From a virus, in IMG/VR virus record IMGVR_UViG_3300038301_000365, positions 1-31,458 of that record: DNA of 31,458 nt. One strand, given 5' to 3'. Both the position numbers and the translations under genes were made by a program. Below the pieces are notes generated by a model. That model had not been told where the DNA came from. It saw only the letters and a program-made list of their open reading frames with translations, and did not search any database. Shown one piece after another: positions 17,981 through 24,577 of this stretch (position 1 is the first letter of the stretch; the number at the start of each line of letters is the position of its first letter).

Positions 17981-18894
17981 TTAGACCTCTGAATCCAAAT
18001 CTAATGCCGAACTGACATCAACGCTTTCATCGTAACCAGACAAGTCCACGCTTTCACCACCCAGACCATCCACTTCTGATTCGCCACCATCATCATCTTC
18101 GACCTTGATATCCTTTTGAATGCCCCGCATCATCGTCTGGAACGCACCCATATCTTTCTTGTTTGATATCATCTTCTGCTCAAACGCAGAAAGGCGCGGC
18201 TGTTTCGCCTTTTCGTTCTCCTTTTTGAAAAACTTTCCCTTGGGAAGAAGGTCTGCTGGCTTTATCTTCTTTTTGCTCCAGCAATTCATCAAATTGGCAC
18301 ACGCCCACGCTAAACGCTCCATCTCGTGGGTGGAGCGTTCCTCGTAGCCGTCTGCAATTATCTTAAACTCGCGCAAGGTCATCCCCGTGAATATATCATC
18401 GGGTCTACCCCAAAATTCATTGGGACTAATGCCGAGCGAAGAAGCTGATCGAACTAGCTCGCCAAACTGGAACCGCTTGCCGTGAGGCTCGCGCCGAAAG
18501 GGCTGGAGTTTTCCATTCCTCCCGTGTTCTCTTCTTCTTCTTCATCCTCTTCTTCTTCCATTAACTCTTCGGCACCAGGAAGACCCATTGCAATAGTTTC
18601 AACAACACTTGTCAGCAGCTCGGTAAAATCACCGTAATCGTCAATCCACCTAGACACCTTGGTTGTTGTAAGCTTGGCTTCTTTGCCCTTTTTGCCTGCA
18701 AACTCGTGCATGACACCGACAAGAATAGCCTCCCTTAAAATACGAATACCAATAAGATCCTCAGAAAGGATCTTGCTGATACCCATCCCTAAACGCTCCT
18801 CCAACATGCAAATCTCATGGGATCGAAACCGCAAGGTTCTCGATTGACCACCAAGTTTAATGTGAAGAATACCTCTTTGCTTATTTTTAACCAT
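17981..18894 (-). CDS. Tail assembly chaperone GT fusion made by -1 frameshift
   Basis: This is the predicted product of 304 residues. The first 133 come from the G frame (18894-18496). After a -1 slip at C CCT TTC, 171 residues follow in the frame ending at 17981. The -1 frame is open through the junction and encodes HGKRFQFGELVRSASSLGIS, then PNEFWGRPDDIFTG before the internal ATG 18382 (MTLREF). Segments like LGISPNEFWG...MTLREF are typical of tail assembly chaperones in siphoviruses and gene transfer agents, and they lie upstream of any in-frame ATG. Their presence strongly suggests the frame is used. The C-terminal tail is acidic (DDDGGESEVDG). By analogy with lambda gpGT, the T part would bind tail tube subunits while G binds the tape measure. 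A separate start at 18382 cannot be ruled out. Confidence 0.8.
18454..18894 (-). CDS. Tail assembly chaperone G (unshifted product)
   Basis: The product has 146 residues from ATG 18894. This start is preferred over GTG 18900 because GGGAG lies five bases upstream of the ATG. The body (about 8-105) is helical and basic to mixed (LRFRSHEICMLEERLGMGIS, REAILVGVMHEFAGKKGK). A strongly acidic Glu-rich stretch follows (ELMEEEEDEEEEE), then a Ser/Gly-rich end. It lies between the tail tube genes and the tape measure, the place of lambda gene G. Such chaperones coat the tape measure and recruit tube subunits, and are not part of the finished virion. The stop TAG at 18454-18456 lies well inside the overlapping -1 frame. 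Confidence 0.85.
   Translation of the reverse strand: MVKNKQRGILHIKLGGQSRTLRFRSHEICMLEERLGMGISKILSEDLIGIRILREAILVGVMHEFAGKKGKEAKLTTTKVSRWIDDYGDFTELLTSVVETIAMGLPGAEELMEEEEDEEEEENTGGMENSSPFGASLTASGSSLAS
18496..18502 (-). promoter_or_regulatory. -1 programmed ribosomal frameshift heptamer CCCTTTC
   Basis: In the G frame the site reads C CCT TTC, a perfect X XXY YYZ heptamer. The frame was checked from the TAG at 18456. After slipping, the codons read CCC TTT and enter the GT frame. An internal SD-like GGGAGG lies 15 bases upstream (18518-18523), somewhat like the stimulator in dnaX. A possible hairpin lies just downstream: CGC and GCC pair with GGC and GCG across a GA/AA internal loop and a TCAC tip. 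Confidence 0.8.
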
Positions 18895-18933
18895 TTTCAC
18901 TCCCTTTCCAAGCCCCCCTAGAGCGGCTCACTA

Positions 18934-19518
18934 TTAAAGAATAACCATTACAGATCCACTCAACCTAAGAGAAATGTCCAAGGTTGCAACATCATCCAAG
19001 GGACTACCAGGCGAGAAGCTTGTTGCAAAGGCTGCGCCGTTAAATTGTCGCGCATTCGTTGCCGGGATCGCACCCAAGAAGGCAGGTCCGTCTGGAAGAT
19101 ACCAATAATAAAAAAGCTTTGATTGCATGGCGCAAAAAAGAATATTCGCCTGAGCAACATCGCTTTCGTCGTATCGCAGCGTTAAGTCCAAGGTCTCATC
19201 ATGGAAATTGGGGATGTAGGTCCTTGCTGTGTTGTGGTCTACTGTGGACAGTCCGTATGTGCCTGCCGTATTATGAACCGTTGTTTCCAACTCATCGACA
19301 TTGCCGTTGAATGTCGCATCAACCAAGGAACTCAGGATAATACCTGTTGGCGCTGATGCTGAGCCTACTGGCACCTCAATGCTCTCAGGATCAGGACCTG
19401 GAGTCGCTACACCTAAGGTGCCACCGTCTGCTGTTGGCTGGTCAACATTGGTCGCCACACCTGCGGCAACCTCTGCACCAACCCAAAATTCACCTAGTCT
19501 ACCTGCTATTGCTGTCAT
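18934..19518 (-). CDS. Major tail (tube) protein paralogue 2
   Basis: The protein has 194 residues and is a close paralogue of the next protein to the right. Shared stretches include MTAIAGRLGEFW, LSSLVDAT, NGNVDELETTVHNTAG, DHNTAR, YIPNFHDET, TSFSPG and PLDDVATLD. The pattern NGNVDELETT...FHDETLDLTLRYDE fits phage tail tube proteins, which polymerise into the tail shaft around the tape measure. The start has AGGAG eight bases upstream. It lies 27 bases after its paralogue and just before the chaperone genes. Which of the two makes the bulk of the tube cannot be told from sequence. This copy is next to the chaperones that would act on it. Confidence 0.85.
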   Translation of the reverse strand: MTAIAGRLGEFWVGAEVAAGVATNVDQPTADGGTLGVATPGPDPESIEVPVGSASAPTGIILSSLVDATFNGNVDELETTVHNTAGTYGLSTVDHNTARTYIPNFHDETLDLTLRYDESDVAQANILFCAMQSKLFYYWYLPDGPAFLGAIPATNARQFNGAAFATSFSPGSPLDDVATLDISLRLSGSVMVIL

Positions 19519-19545
19519 TTTCTTATCTCCTAGATTTAAAGAGTT

Positions 19546-20121
19546 TTAGTTAACAACCAAGATGGTTCCACTTAGGCGAAGCGTAAGGTCCAGCGTGGCA
19601 ACATCATCAAGAGGGGTTCCAGGGCTAAAGCTTGTGATAAACGAAGAACCCATCCAGCATCTCGTGCCGGCAGTTCCAGCGTCAAACCCCGGACCATCAG
19701 GAAAATACCAAAACCAAAACAATTTCGATTCAAAGGCGCAGAACATCATATTCCGCTGACATAAATCGTCCTCGTCATATCGAACAGTCAGATCCATGGT
19801 TTCATCGTGAAAGTTTGGAATATACTGACGCGCCGTGTTGTGATCAAGGCTGCTTCCAGTGTGAAATCCAGCCGTATTATGCACTGTAGTTTCAAGCTCA
19901 TCGACATTGCCGTTCATTGTCGCGTCAACGAGAGAGCTGAGAACAAGCGGCACCGCGGAACTTACCGGCCCTAGAGCGGCTACGGCCTCCGGGTCTACTC
20001 CCGGCGTAACCAGTGTTGCTTGTGGAACGTCAGTAATCGTTGGGTTCTGCGGGGGGCCGGCCAAAACGCTCAGGTCCACACCGGCCCAAAACTCTCCTAG
20101 TCTACCTGCTATCGCTGTCAT
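19546..20121 (-). CDS. Major tail (tube) protein paralogue 1
   Basis: The protein has 191 residues, and most residues are shared with the downstream paralogue across the C-terminal two thirds. The N-terminal region between about 15 and 60 is the most diverged part (LSVLAGPPQNPTITDVP here). A strong SD (AGGAG, six bases before ATG) and a leader with several hairpins precede it. This is the first gene after the only sizeable non-coding gap in the late block, which suggests it may be specially regulated for high expression. The two paralogues could form different rings (for example shaft versus neck or tip), mix in one tube, or one could carry a surface-exposed loop. None of these is shown by sequence. 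Confidence 0.85.
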   Translation of the reverse strand: MTAIAGRLGEFWAGVDLSVLAGPPQNPTITDVPQATLVTPGVDPEAVAALGPVSSAVPLVLSSLVDATMNGNVDELETTVHNTAGFHTGSSLDHNTARQYIPNFHDETMDLTVRYDEDDLCQRNMMFCAFESKLFWFWYFPDGPGFDAGTAGTRCWMGSSFITSFSPGTPLDDVATLDLTLRLSGTILVVN

Positions 20122-20284
20122 TTTTCTCTCCTAGTGGGGTCAATCCCCTGTTAGTAAGGATGTCCCCCCGATAAGAGGGGCGGCGGAAAACCGCAACAGC
20201 CAAAAGGGGGGGGTTGGCTGTCCATAAAATGCACCCCATATAAACAAACTTTATTAGGTCACATACGTCAAGTGTTTTTCCCTT
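20122..20284 (-). promoter_or_regulatory. Non-coding island with several inverted repeats before the tail tube genes
   Basis: This 163-base gap is the largest in an otherwise packed late operon. Perfect short inverted repeats occupy much of it. On the plus strand they are GGGG/CCCC (20136-20148), CCCC/GGGG (20166-20180), GCGG/CCGC (20183-20194), an 8-bp pair (20196-20221), and another 8-bp pair overlapping the upstream stop (20258-20293). A minus-strand TTGACG at about 20266-20271 could be a -35 box, but no convincing -10 box lies at the right distance. It may end or attenuate transcription, process or stabilise mRNA, or start tail transcription. No ORF was seen in it. Confidence 0.5.
20196..20221 (-). 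repeat. 8-bp perfect inverted repeat with C8 loop (stem-loop)
   Basis: On the minus strand ACAGCCAA and TTGGCTGT flank a loop that starts with eight C residues. The stem is stable, but no U-run follows it. A standard intrinsic terminator in the late direction is therefore not well supported. Confidence 0.6.
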
Positions 20285-20293
20285 CTATGTGAC
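20258..20293 (-). repeat. 8-bp inverted repeat GTCACATA/TATGTGAC spanning the terminator-gene stop
   Basis: The arms are 20286-20293 and 20258-20265, with a 20-base spacer. The first arm includes the TAG stop of the tail terminator gene. It could act as an mRNA hairpin or as a palindromic protein-binding site. A T-rich stretch follows but is not a clean U-tract. Confidence 0.5.
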
Positions 20294-21010
20294 AGAAACC
20301 GTAGAAACTCCAAGATTATCTGAAGATGACATCCATACCTGGTATGGAGTACCATCAACTGCACTGGTAGATGTTACAGAGAATGGAACACTAAATGCAA
20401 CACTTCCGATAGAAGAATACTCCTCTGGAAAACAATAGTACATATGCTCACCCGCACCTGTAGTGAGAGAGAAATTCCTGTATCTATTTGTAGAATATGC
20501 GTTATCTGAAAGACTTGTGATGAAAGCCTCCCCTGTCCCGCCTGCTGGGGCGACCCCCCAATATACAAGATATTCCTGTAGCCAGTACATCATATTTATA
20601 TTTACAGACCAGGAATGATGCCCATCTTTATCTTCCCCTAAATAATTTGGAGATCCATCATTAACTTGAGAATCTATATATGTCCCAATTTGTTTCCTAT
20701 CTACAGCATTCAGGATCGCATCTGCCGTATTCTGCCCTTCGCTGAAATTATACGGGTTCGATCTATGCTTTACGTGAACCATGGGCTTCTTTATCTGGAT
20801 CCTCTTAACCGAGCCATTTATGAAGGTTGTTGGGTTTCTCCCCCCAGTATTCAGACAGAAGGTGGCAGAATGGGGAACGCCATTTGGATCTGGATTTTGA
20901 GAGTAAGCCCTGATGGGACCAGCAAACAGATTGACGCCAAGCGTCAACTGAGGGAGGGAGGCATTTAGGTAGTTAACCACATCTAGGTCAGGTTGATAAA
21001 CTATTGACAC
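20285..21010 (-). CDS. Tail terminator-like protein with extra C-terminal tail-fibre-type domain
   Basis: The protein has 241 residues. It starts at GTG 21010, with AAGGAG nine bases upstream. Residues 1-145 look like a tail terminator (tail completion) protein: an N-terminal helix (VVNYLNASLPQL), NLFAGPIRAYSQ, VPHSATFCLNTGG, a segment around IKKPMVHVKHRS, and a final strand HSWSVNINMMYWL. Such proteins cap the tail tube and join it to the head. Residues about 148-241 do not belong to that family. The pattern (VYWGVAP, RYRNFSLTTGAGEHMYYCFP, PYQVWMSSSDNLGVSTVSV) matches a beta domain I know from phage tail fibre and baseplate proteins. The position, between the gp10-like gene and the tail tube genes, fits a terminator. 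The fusion is the odd point. Confidence 0.75.
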   Translation of the reverse strand: MSIVYQPDLDVVNYLNASLPQLTLGVNLFAGPIRAYSQNPDPNGVPHSATFCLNTGGRNPTTFINGSVKRIQIKKPMVHVKHRSNPYNFSEGQNTADAILNAVDRKQIGTYIDSQVNDGSPNYLGEDKDGHHSWSVNINMMYWLQEYLVYWGVAPAGGTGEAFITSLSDNAYSTNRYRNFSLTTGAGEHMYYCFPEEYSSIGSVAFSVPFSVTSTSAVDGTPYQVWMSSSDNLGVSTVSVT

Positions 21011-21016
21011 TGTGCG

Positions 21017-21484
21017 TTACTCCTTTTTCTTTGCTAGAGGCCCTTTGGAGCCTTTTCTTCCCTTGAGTCCCCGTATTCCCCTTTTCTTAACTATGTTTTC
21101 TGCTGTTGCTTGCTCAATCCTGTGTTCCATGGGTCCATCCACTGCGTGATTTATAGCATTAATAAGATATCCAGCCTCTTTTCCGTGCTGAAAATTCATC
21201 TCATAGCCCTCATGAACAATCCCAGCGTAGTCTCGCTGGTTCTTTGGTATGGTATCATAGGTTATCTCACAGGATGGATTGGCCCTTGTGGGAGGCTCTA
21301 GGCGTCCAGAGGCTCTCAGGTCTCCGGTGTCCACCGGAACTCTCTCCTGGCTATCCTTAAATATCTCCACGGCTTCATCGTACACAGCCCTTAAGAATGC
21401 GTCTGGAGCGTCCTTCTCCATTCTATTCATCATTCTTTTGGCTCTTTTCATCCCTGCCTTATCAACTTTCATATACAGAGGCAT
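21017..21484 (-). CDS. HK97 gp10-like neck/tail protein
   Basis: The protein has 155 residues. The motif RVPVDTGDLRASGRL (about 53-67) is characteristic of the HK97 gp10-like family, and YAGIVHEGY (about 86-94) fits the same family. These proteins take part in head-tail joining or tail completion. The C-terminus is very basic (KKRGIRGLKGRKGSKGPLAKKKE). The start has a strong SD (AGGAG, six bases upstream). The gene lies 9 bases after the head closure gene and 6 before the terminator gene. The basic tail might contact DNA, but this is only a guess. Confidence 0.85.
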   Translation of the reverse strand: MPLYMKVDKAGMKRAKRMMNRMEKDAPDAFLRAVYDEAVEIFKDSQERVPVDTGDLRASGRLEPPTRANPSCEITYDTIPKNQRDYAGIVHEGYEMNFQHGKEAGYLINAINHAVDGPMEHRIEQATAENIVKKRGIRGLKGRKGSKGPLAKKKE

Positions 21485-21493
21485 AAGCTTCTC

Positions 21494-21817
21494 CTAAAAG
21501 TAAAGGTGGTAGATGACGATATCGCCCGCTGGGGTCTGCGCTGAGGATATTGCTATTGGGACAATGGAGTCGTTGGGGTTTGTTGAGTCTGTACCTGGAA
21601 GCCACACTCTGTCAGACGGATTAATTTGCTCAAGAGTAACAATCTGCGTAGAGCTGACCCTTTCATCCCCATCCCTGTCTCTAACCAGCTCCATTTTTGA
21701 CTCAACTCGTGCGGCTGAGACTATTTGAGTGGGCGAGAACTGGGGCTGACCATAAGAGTTCCTTCCCGAGAAACGCTCTATGGTTACAGTCTGGGTGAGC
21801 ATATCAGTTAGCGACAT
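21494..21817 (-). CDS. Head closure / head-tail adaptor protein
   Basis: The protein has 107 residues and matches the pattern of phage head-tail adaptors (SPP1 gp16-like): MLTQTVTIERFSGRNSYGQPQFS at the start, then a beta barrel with DRVWLPGTD and a closing strand IVIYHLYF. It would form the ring that closes the head pore below the connector. The ATG overlaps the stop of the connector gene as TAATG. Gene order connector, closure, gp10-like, terminator is the standard neck order. Confidence 0.85.
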   Translation of the reverse strand: MSLTDMLTQTVTIERFSGRNSYGQPQFSPTQIVSAARVESKMELVRDRDGDERVSSTQIVTLEQINPSDRVWLPGTDSTNPNDSIVPIAISSAQTPAGDIVIYHLYF

Positions 21818-22509
21818 TACGCACCTGGGATTCGTCTGTGTGGAACCAGCATCTGAGTAACCTGCGATGAAAAAGGAGAAGCAGGGTACATCTTATGCAG
21901 TGTAGCTTCACCTATTCCCGTTCTCTCGTAGGTGACGCTGTACGACATTAGCCGCTGGCTCTTTATGTCCCTATCCAGCCCCCTTTTTCTGTAGTCAGAT
22001 GCGACAGCCAGAGAGCAAGCCCTTTGGATATCACCAGGAAGCGTGGGAGAGGCGGAAGATGGAAGATCGTAACCTCCATCATAGGTAACTTCGATCACTG
22101 GCCATTCTTGACCAGGCATAGGGTCGCCAGCAATGGTGCCAGGAGGACGTGGAACAGTCCATGGCCATCCTGCCCTGTAGTATATCAGCCCGCCTAACGC
22201 ATCCTTTATCTCCACATCGTCAACATCGTATGGAAATAAAATGGGAGTATTCATTGAGGTAAGCTCAATGCTGGTTAGCGATAAGACAGGAGTTCTTGAC
22301 AATATCAGAGTGTAGTTTCCATACCCTGATATCCTATCCACCTGAGCAGTGTTTCTGGATAGATTCCTGTTAAGAAATGTCTCAATCTGTGAGGATGTTG
22401 AGTTTATCAGTGTCTGCAAGTATCTGTCATTCGATACATCAACACTGGATATGCCAAGTTCAAGCTTGACATCCTGCAAAGTAGTAAGGGCATTCGCTGC
22501 AAGGGCCAT
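21817..22509 (-). CDS. Head-tail connector protein (gp6-like)
   Basis: The protein has 230 residues. The N-terminus (LTTLQDVKLELGISSVDVSN, then LQTLINSTSSQIETFLNR) is the helical pattern of gp6/gp15-like connectors. A beta-rich middle with a VTYDGGYDLP motif and a C-terminal helix with RACSLAVASDYRKRGLDR follow, as in related connectors. It would attach below the portal ring. The SD is AAGGA about nine bases upstream. It follows the small Pro/Lys-rich gene by 14 bases and overlaps the closure gene by one base. Confidence 0.88.
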   Translation of the reverse strand: MALAANALTTLQDVKLELGISSVDVSNDRYLQTLINSTSSQIETFLNRNLSRNTAQVDRISGYGNYTLILSRTPVLSLTSIELTSMNTPILFPYDVDDVEIKDALGGLIYYRAGWPWTVPRPPGTIAGDPMPGQEWPVIEVTYDGGYDLPSSASPTLPGDIQRACSLAVASDYRKRGLDRDIKSQRLMSYSVTYERTGIGEATLHKMYPASPFSSQVTQMLVPHRRIPGA

Positions 22510-22523
22510 TAATAACCATCCTT

Positions 22524-22799
22524 CTACTCTTCTGCTTTCTTCTTCACCTTAGAAAAAACCCTTCTTTTCTTTTTCTTCTTAACGGGTTCTTTTTTCGGCT
22601 CAGGAGAAGGAGCAGGTTCGGGAGATGGCAAAGGTGGTACAGAAACCTTAGTCACGGGAGCGACTGACACCTCGACAGTCACATAAGAAGCAACGCCTTT
22701 TTTGACGAAAGTGGCCGCCGCCTTTTCATCAAACACTGCTTCATCCCCAGGACAATAAGGCGAACAAGATTTTTGAAACCTAATACACACCTTTGCCAT
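22524..22799 (-). CDS. Small Pro- and Lys-rich protein of the head module
   Basis: This is a 91-residue protein. The second of two tandem ATGs (22799) is preferred because GGGAGG lies four bases upstream of it and only one base from the first. The N-terminal half (VCIRFQKSCSPYCPGDEAVF, then AAATFVKKGVASYV) matches a small conserved type often found between capsid and connector genes in siphoviruses. The C-terminal half has a Pro-rich run (PSPEPAPSPEPKKEP) and a strongly basic end (KKKKKRR...KVKKK). Three Cys lie in the first 17 residues. A minor head protein or assembly factor is possible, but no function is established. Confidence 0.65.
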   Translation of the reverse strand: MAKVCIRFQKSCSPYCPGDEAVFDEKAAATFVKKGVASYVTVEVSVAPVTKVSVPPLPSPEPAPSPEPKKEPVKKKKKRRVFSKVKKKAEE

Positions 22800-22812
22800 C
22801 ATTCCTCCCTTT

Positions 22813-23310
22813 TTACGATACTGGCTTAACTACTGTTCCGCCACAAATGGCAGCACAGTGATAATCCACTGTATCCGCTCCGCCACTAATCGTCCAGAGA
22901 GACTGAACGCGAACATGCCGTCGAAGGCGATGCAGTGGGACATTAAACGAAAAGCTACCAGCTTGTGTTGCGTTATCGAGAGAGATGACAGGGTTGGTGG
23001 GCAGGCCATCAGCTCCGTCAGCAGCTCCCATGAACACATCAGCAGCCACGTCAGCGAAAGTATCTGGCGAACCAGTACCATCATCGGCAGCATCCTGAAG
23101 CGTAATCGCCAAGGTTGCAGTTTCGGCAGGGGCAATGGTTCCGGCCGCATCACATTGGATGAGAGCTGAACCAAGCTCTTGCTCGTTACTGGGAATGGTG
23201 TCAAGTGACGCCCCATCATTCTCTGGATCTCCAGTTGCAAAGCGATCTTGCAAAAGAAGATTAGATACAATGTATGCGCCAACATCATGCACGAATGAAA
23301 TACCAGACAT
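22813..23310 (-). CDS. Putative capsid decoration (cement) protein
   Basis: The protein has 165 residues, directly after the major capsid gene, with an excellent SD (AAGGAG, seven bases upstream). It is beta-rich, with ETATLAITLQDAADDGTGSP, then NATQAGSFSFNVPLHRLRRHVRVQ near 117-140. I recognise the pattern loosely from capsid-associated proteins of the Bordetella phage Bbp16 type, which may act as cement. Position after the capsid gene, small size and lack of enzymatic motifs agree. An alternative frame of similar length at 22830-23288 is a shadow. The exact role is inferred. Confidence 0.65.
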   Translation of the reverse strand: MSGISFVHDVGAYIVSNLLLQDRFATGDPENDGASLDTIPSNEQELGSALIQCDAAGTIAPAETATLAITLQDAADDGTGSPDTFADVAADVFMGAADGADGLPTNPVISLDNATQAGSFSFNVPLHRLRRHVRVQSLWTISGGADTVDYHCAAICGGTVVKPVS

Positions 23311-23332
23311 TGTTTTACTCCTTTACCTAGGA

Positions 23333-24577
23333 CTATACGCCCCAGTCTACTCCGGTGATTACAGAAATCTCTTGTCCGCGCTGCCTCGCACCGAAATCGT
23401 GACGTGAAAGTGTACGAATAACGGTTTGATCGGAAGAGATGCCACTTACAACCCCAGTGCCGTCGTTGAAGGCTCCGCCTTCGTAGACACTAACCTCAAG
23501 CGATGTGCTTTCAGCGATAACCAGGGATGAAAAATCACAAAAGTAAACTTCTGTGTCATTTCCTGCGCCACTTACGTTCAGATTGGTTGGAATCTGAGTG
23601 GTGCTGCTATAGCGAAAGCCCATAAGGGTTCCACGAAGCATCTCATCACGGAAGACAAAGTTTCCATTAAGGTCTCGCTGACGCATAAGCCCTGCTTTTG
23701 TGCGGGGAGTCATGAGCCATCCAGCGTTATTTAATGGAATGTTAAGATTTTCCAGGTTTAGCATTGCCGTGAAAAGATCGTTTGTGATCTCATCTAGCGT
23801 TGCGGCACCAGCGCCACCTGCCGAAGTACGTTGAAATACGTTGGCTGGTAATGCCCAGAATCGCATACCTTTAGGGGTATTTGATCCGCCGTTATCCCGA
23901 ATGAACGCAATGTCTTCCCGAAGAGACATACTGCGAACCATATCGTCGCGAACCATGGCATCAACATTAATTGACGCATCGCGAAGAAGGTCGTTGGAAA
24001 TCGGAACAAGAGAAACAAGTTTCTTTGCCGAAAGAGTCAACTGACCAAAGGATGGTTGGCTTTGTGGAATATTCTGCAACTCTCCAATATAGTTTGCCGT
24101 AGAGGCAGTATCTTGGAAAGGCATTGTAATGGAACCCATGTTCATGGGGATACTTGGTGTACCCATGGCACGAACAACAGTCTTTGCACGAAGAAGTTCA
24201 ATAACTTCATTCATGAAATCCTCTGGAACCAATGCGCCGCCAGCCTGGAACACGGATTCGTTCAAGCTTTTTTGCATATATTGATCACCCCAGCTTTTGG
24301 CGATCTCTGAGGCACGTTGGGGATCACCCCGACCTGCTGCTAACAGTCGAATAAATCGAGCTGCCTTCACGCCTTTTTCTGGATGTGACTTAAGGTTGTC
24401 CTCAACTTCAGGGCGAGCAGATTCACCGACGAAAGCGTGTGTGTACTTTCGATCAGTTTCTTTCTTTTCCTGATTGTCTTTGGACATTTTAACAATTTCT
24501 TCCCTGAGATCAGCGATTTCCTCACCCAAGGCTTCTTTAACGAATGACTGAACATCTTCTTTCGAGACAATACTCAT
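23333..24577 (-). CDS. Major capsid protein, HK97 fold
   Basis: The protein has 414 residues. The first ~103 residues are helical and charged (IADLREEIVKMSKDNQEKK), the delta domain that acts as an internal scaffold and is removed by the prohead protease. The mature part probably begins near residue 104 (SLNESVFQAGGALVPEDFMNEVIELLR), a classic HK97-type opening. Later family features include SAKKLVSLVPISNDLLRDAS, MRFWALPANV, a loop with NAGWLMTPRT, and GFRYSSTTQIP. A GGAG SD lies inside the end of the protease gene and the start overlaps its stop as ATGA, so the two are coupled. No separate scaffold gene is seen. The exact cleavage site is inferred. Confidence 0.95.
   Translation of the reverse strand: MSIVSKEDVQSFVKEALGEEIADLREEIVKMSKDNQEKKETDRKYTHAFVGESARPEVEDNLKSHPEKGVKAARFIRLLAAGRGDPQRASEIAKSWGDQYMQKSLNESVFQAGGALVPEDFMNEVIELLRAKTVVRAMGTPSIPMNMGSITMPFQDTASTANYIGELQNIPQSQPSFGQLTLSAKKLVSLVPISNDLLRDASINVDAMVRDDMVRSMSLREDIAFIRDNGGSNTPKGMRFWALPANVFQRTSAGGAGAATLDEITNDLFTAMLNLENLNIPLNNAGWLMTPRTKAGLMRQRDLNGNFVFRDEMLRGTLMGFRYSSTTQIPTNLNVSGAGNDTEVYFCDFSSLVIAESTSLEVSVYEGGAFNDGTGVVSGISSDQTVIRTLSRHDFGARQRGQEISVITGVDWGV

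Noticed and set aside
16913-17992. Long plus-strand ORF (359 codons) opposite the tape measure gene
   Set aside because: It lies wholly antisense to a clear tape measure gene, has low-complexity hydrophobic/Ser/Pro-rich sequence caused by the codon pattern of the other strand, and shows no family pattern.
17981-18382. Second chaperone ORF as an independent gene starting at MTLREF
   Set aside because: Conserved-looking sequence extends upstream in the same frame and meets a perfect -1 slip site, so a frameshift fusion is the better model; independent initiation is not fully excluded.
22830-23288. Minus-strand ORF of 152 codons overlapping the putative decoration protein
   Set aside because: The 23310 frame has a near-perfect SD and sensible composition; this frame is Leu/Met/Trp-rich and has no good SD.
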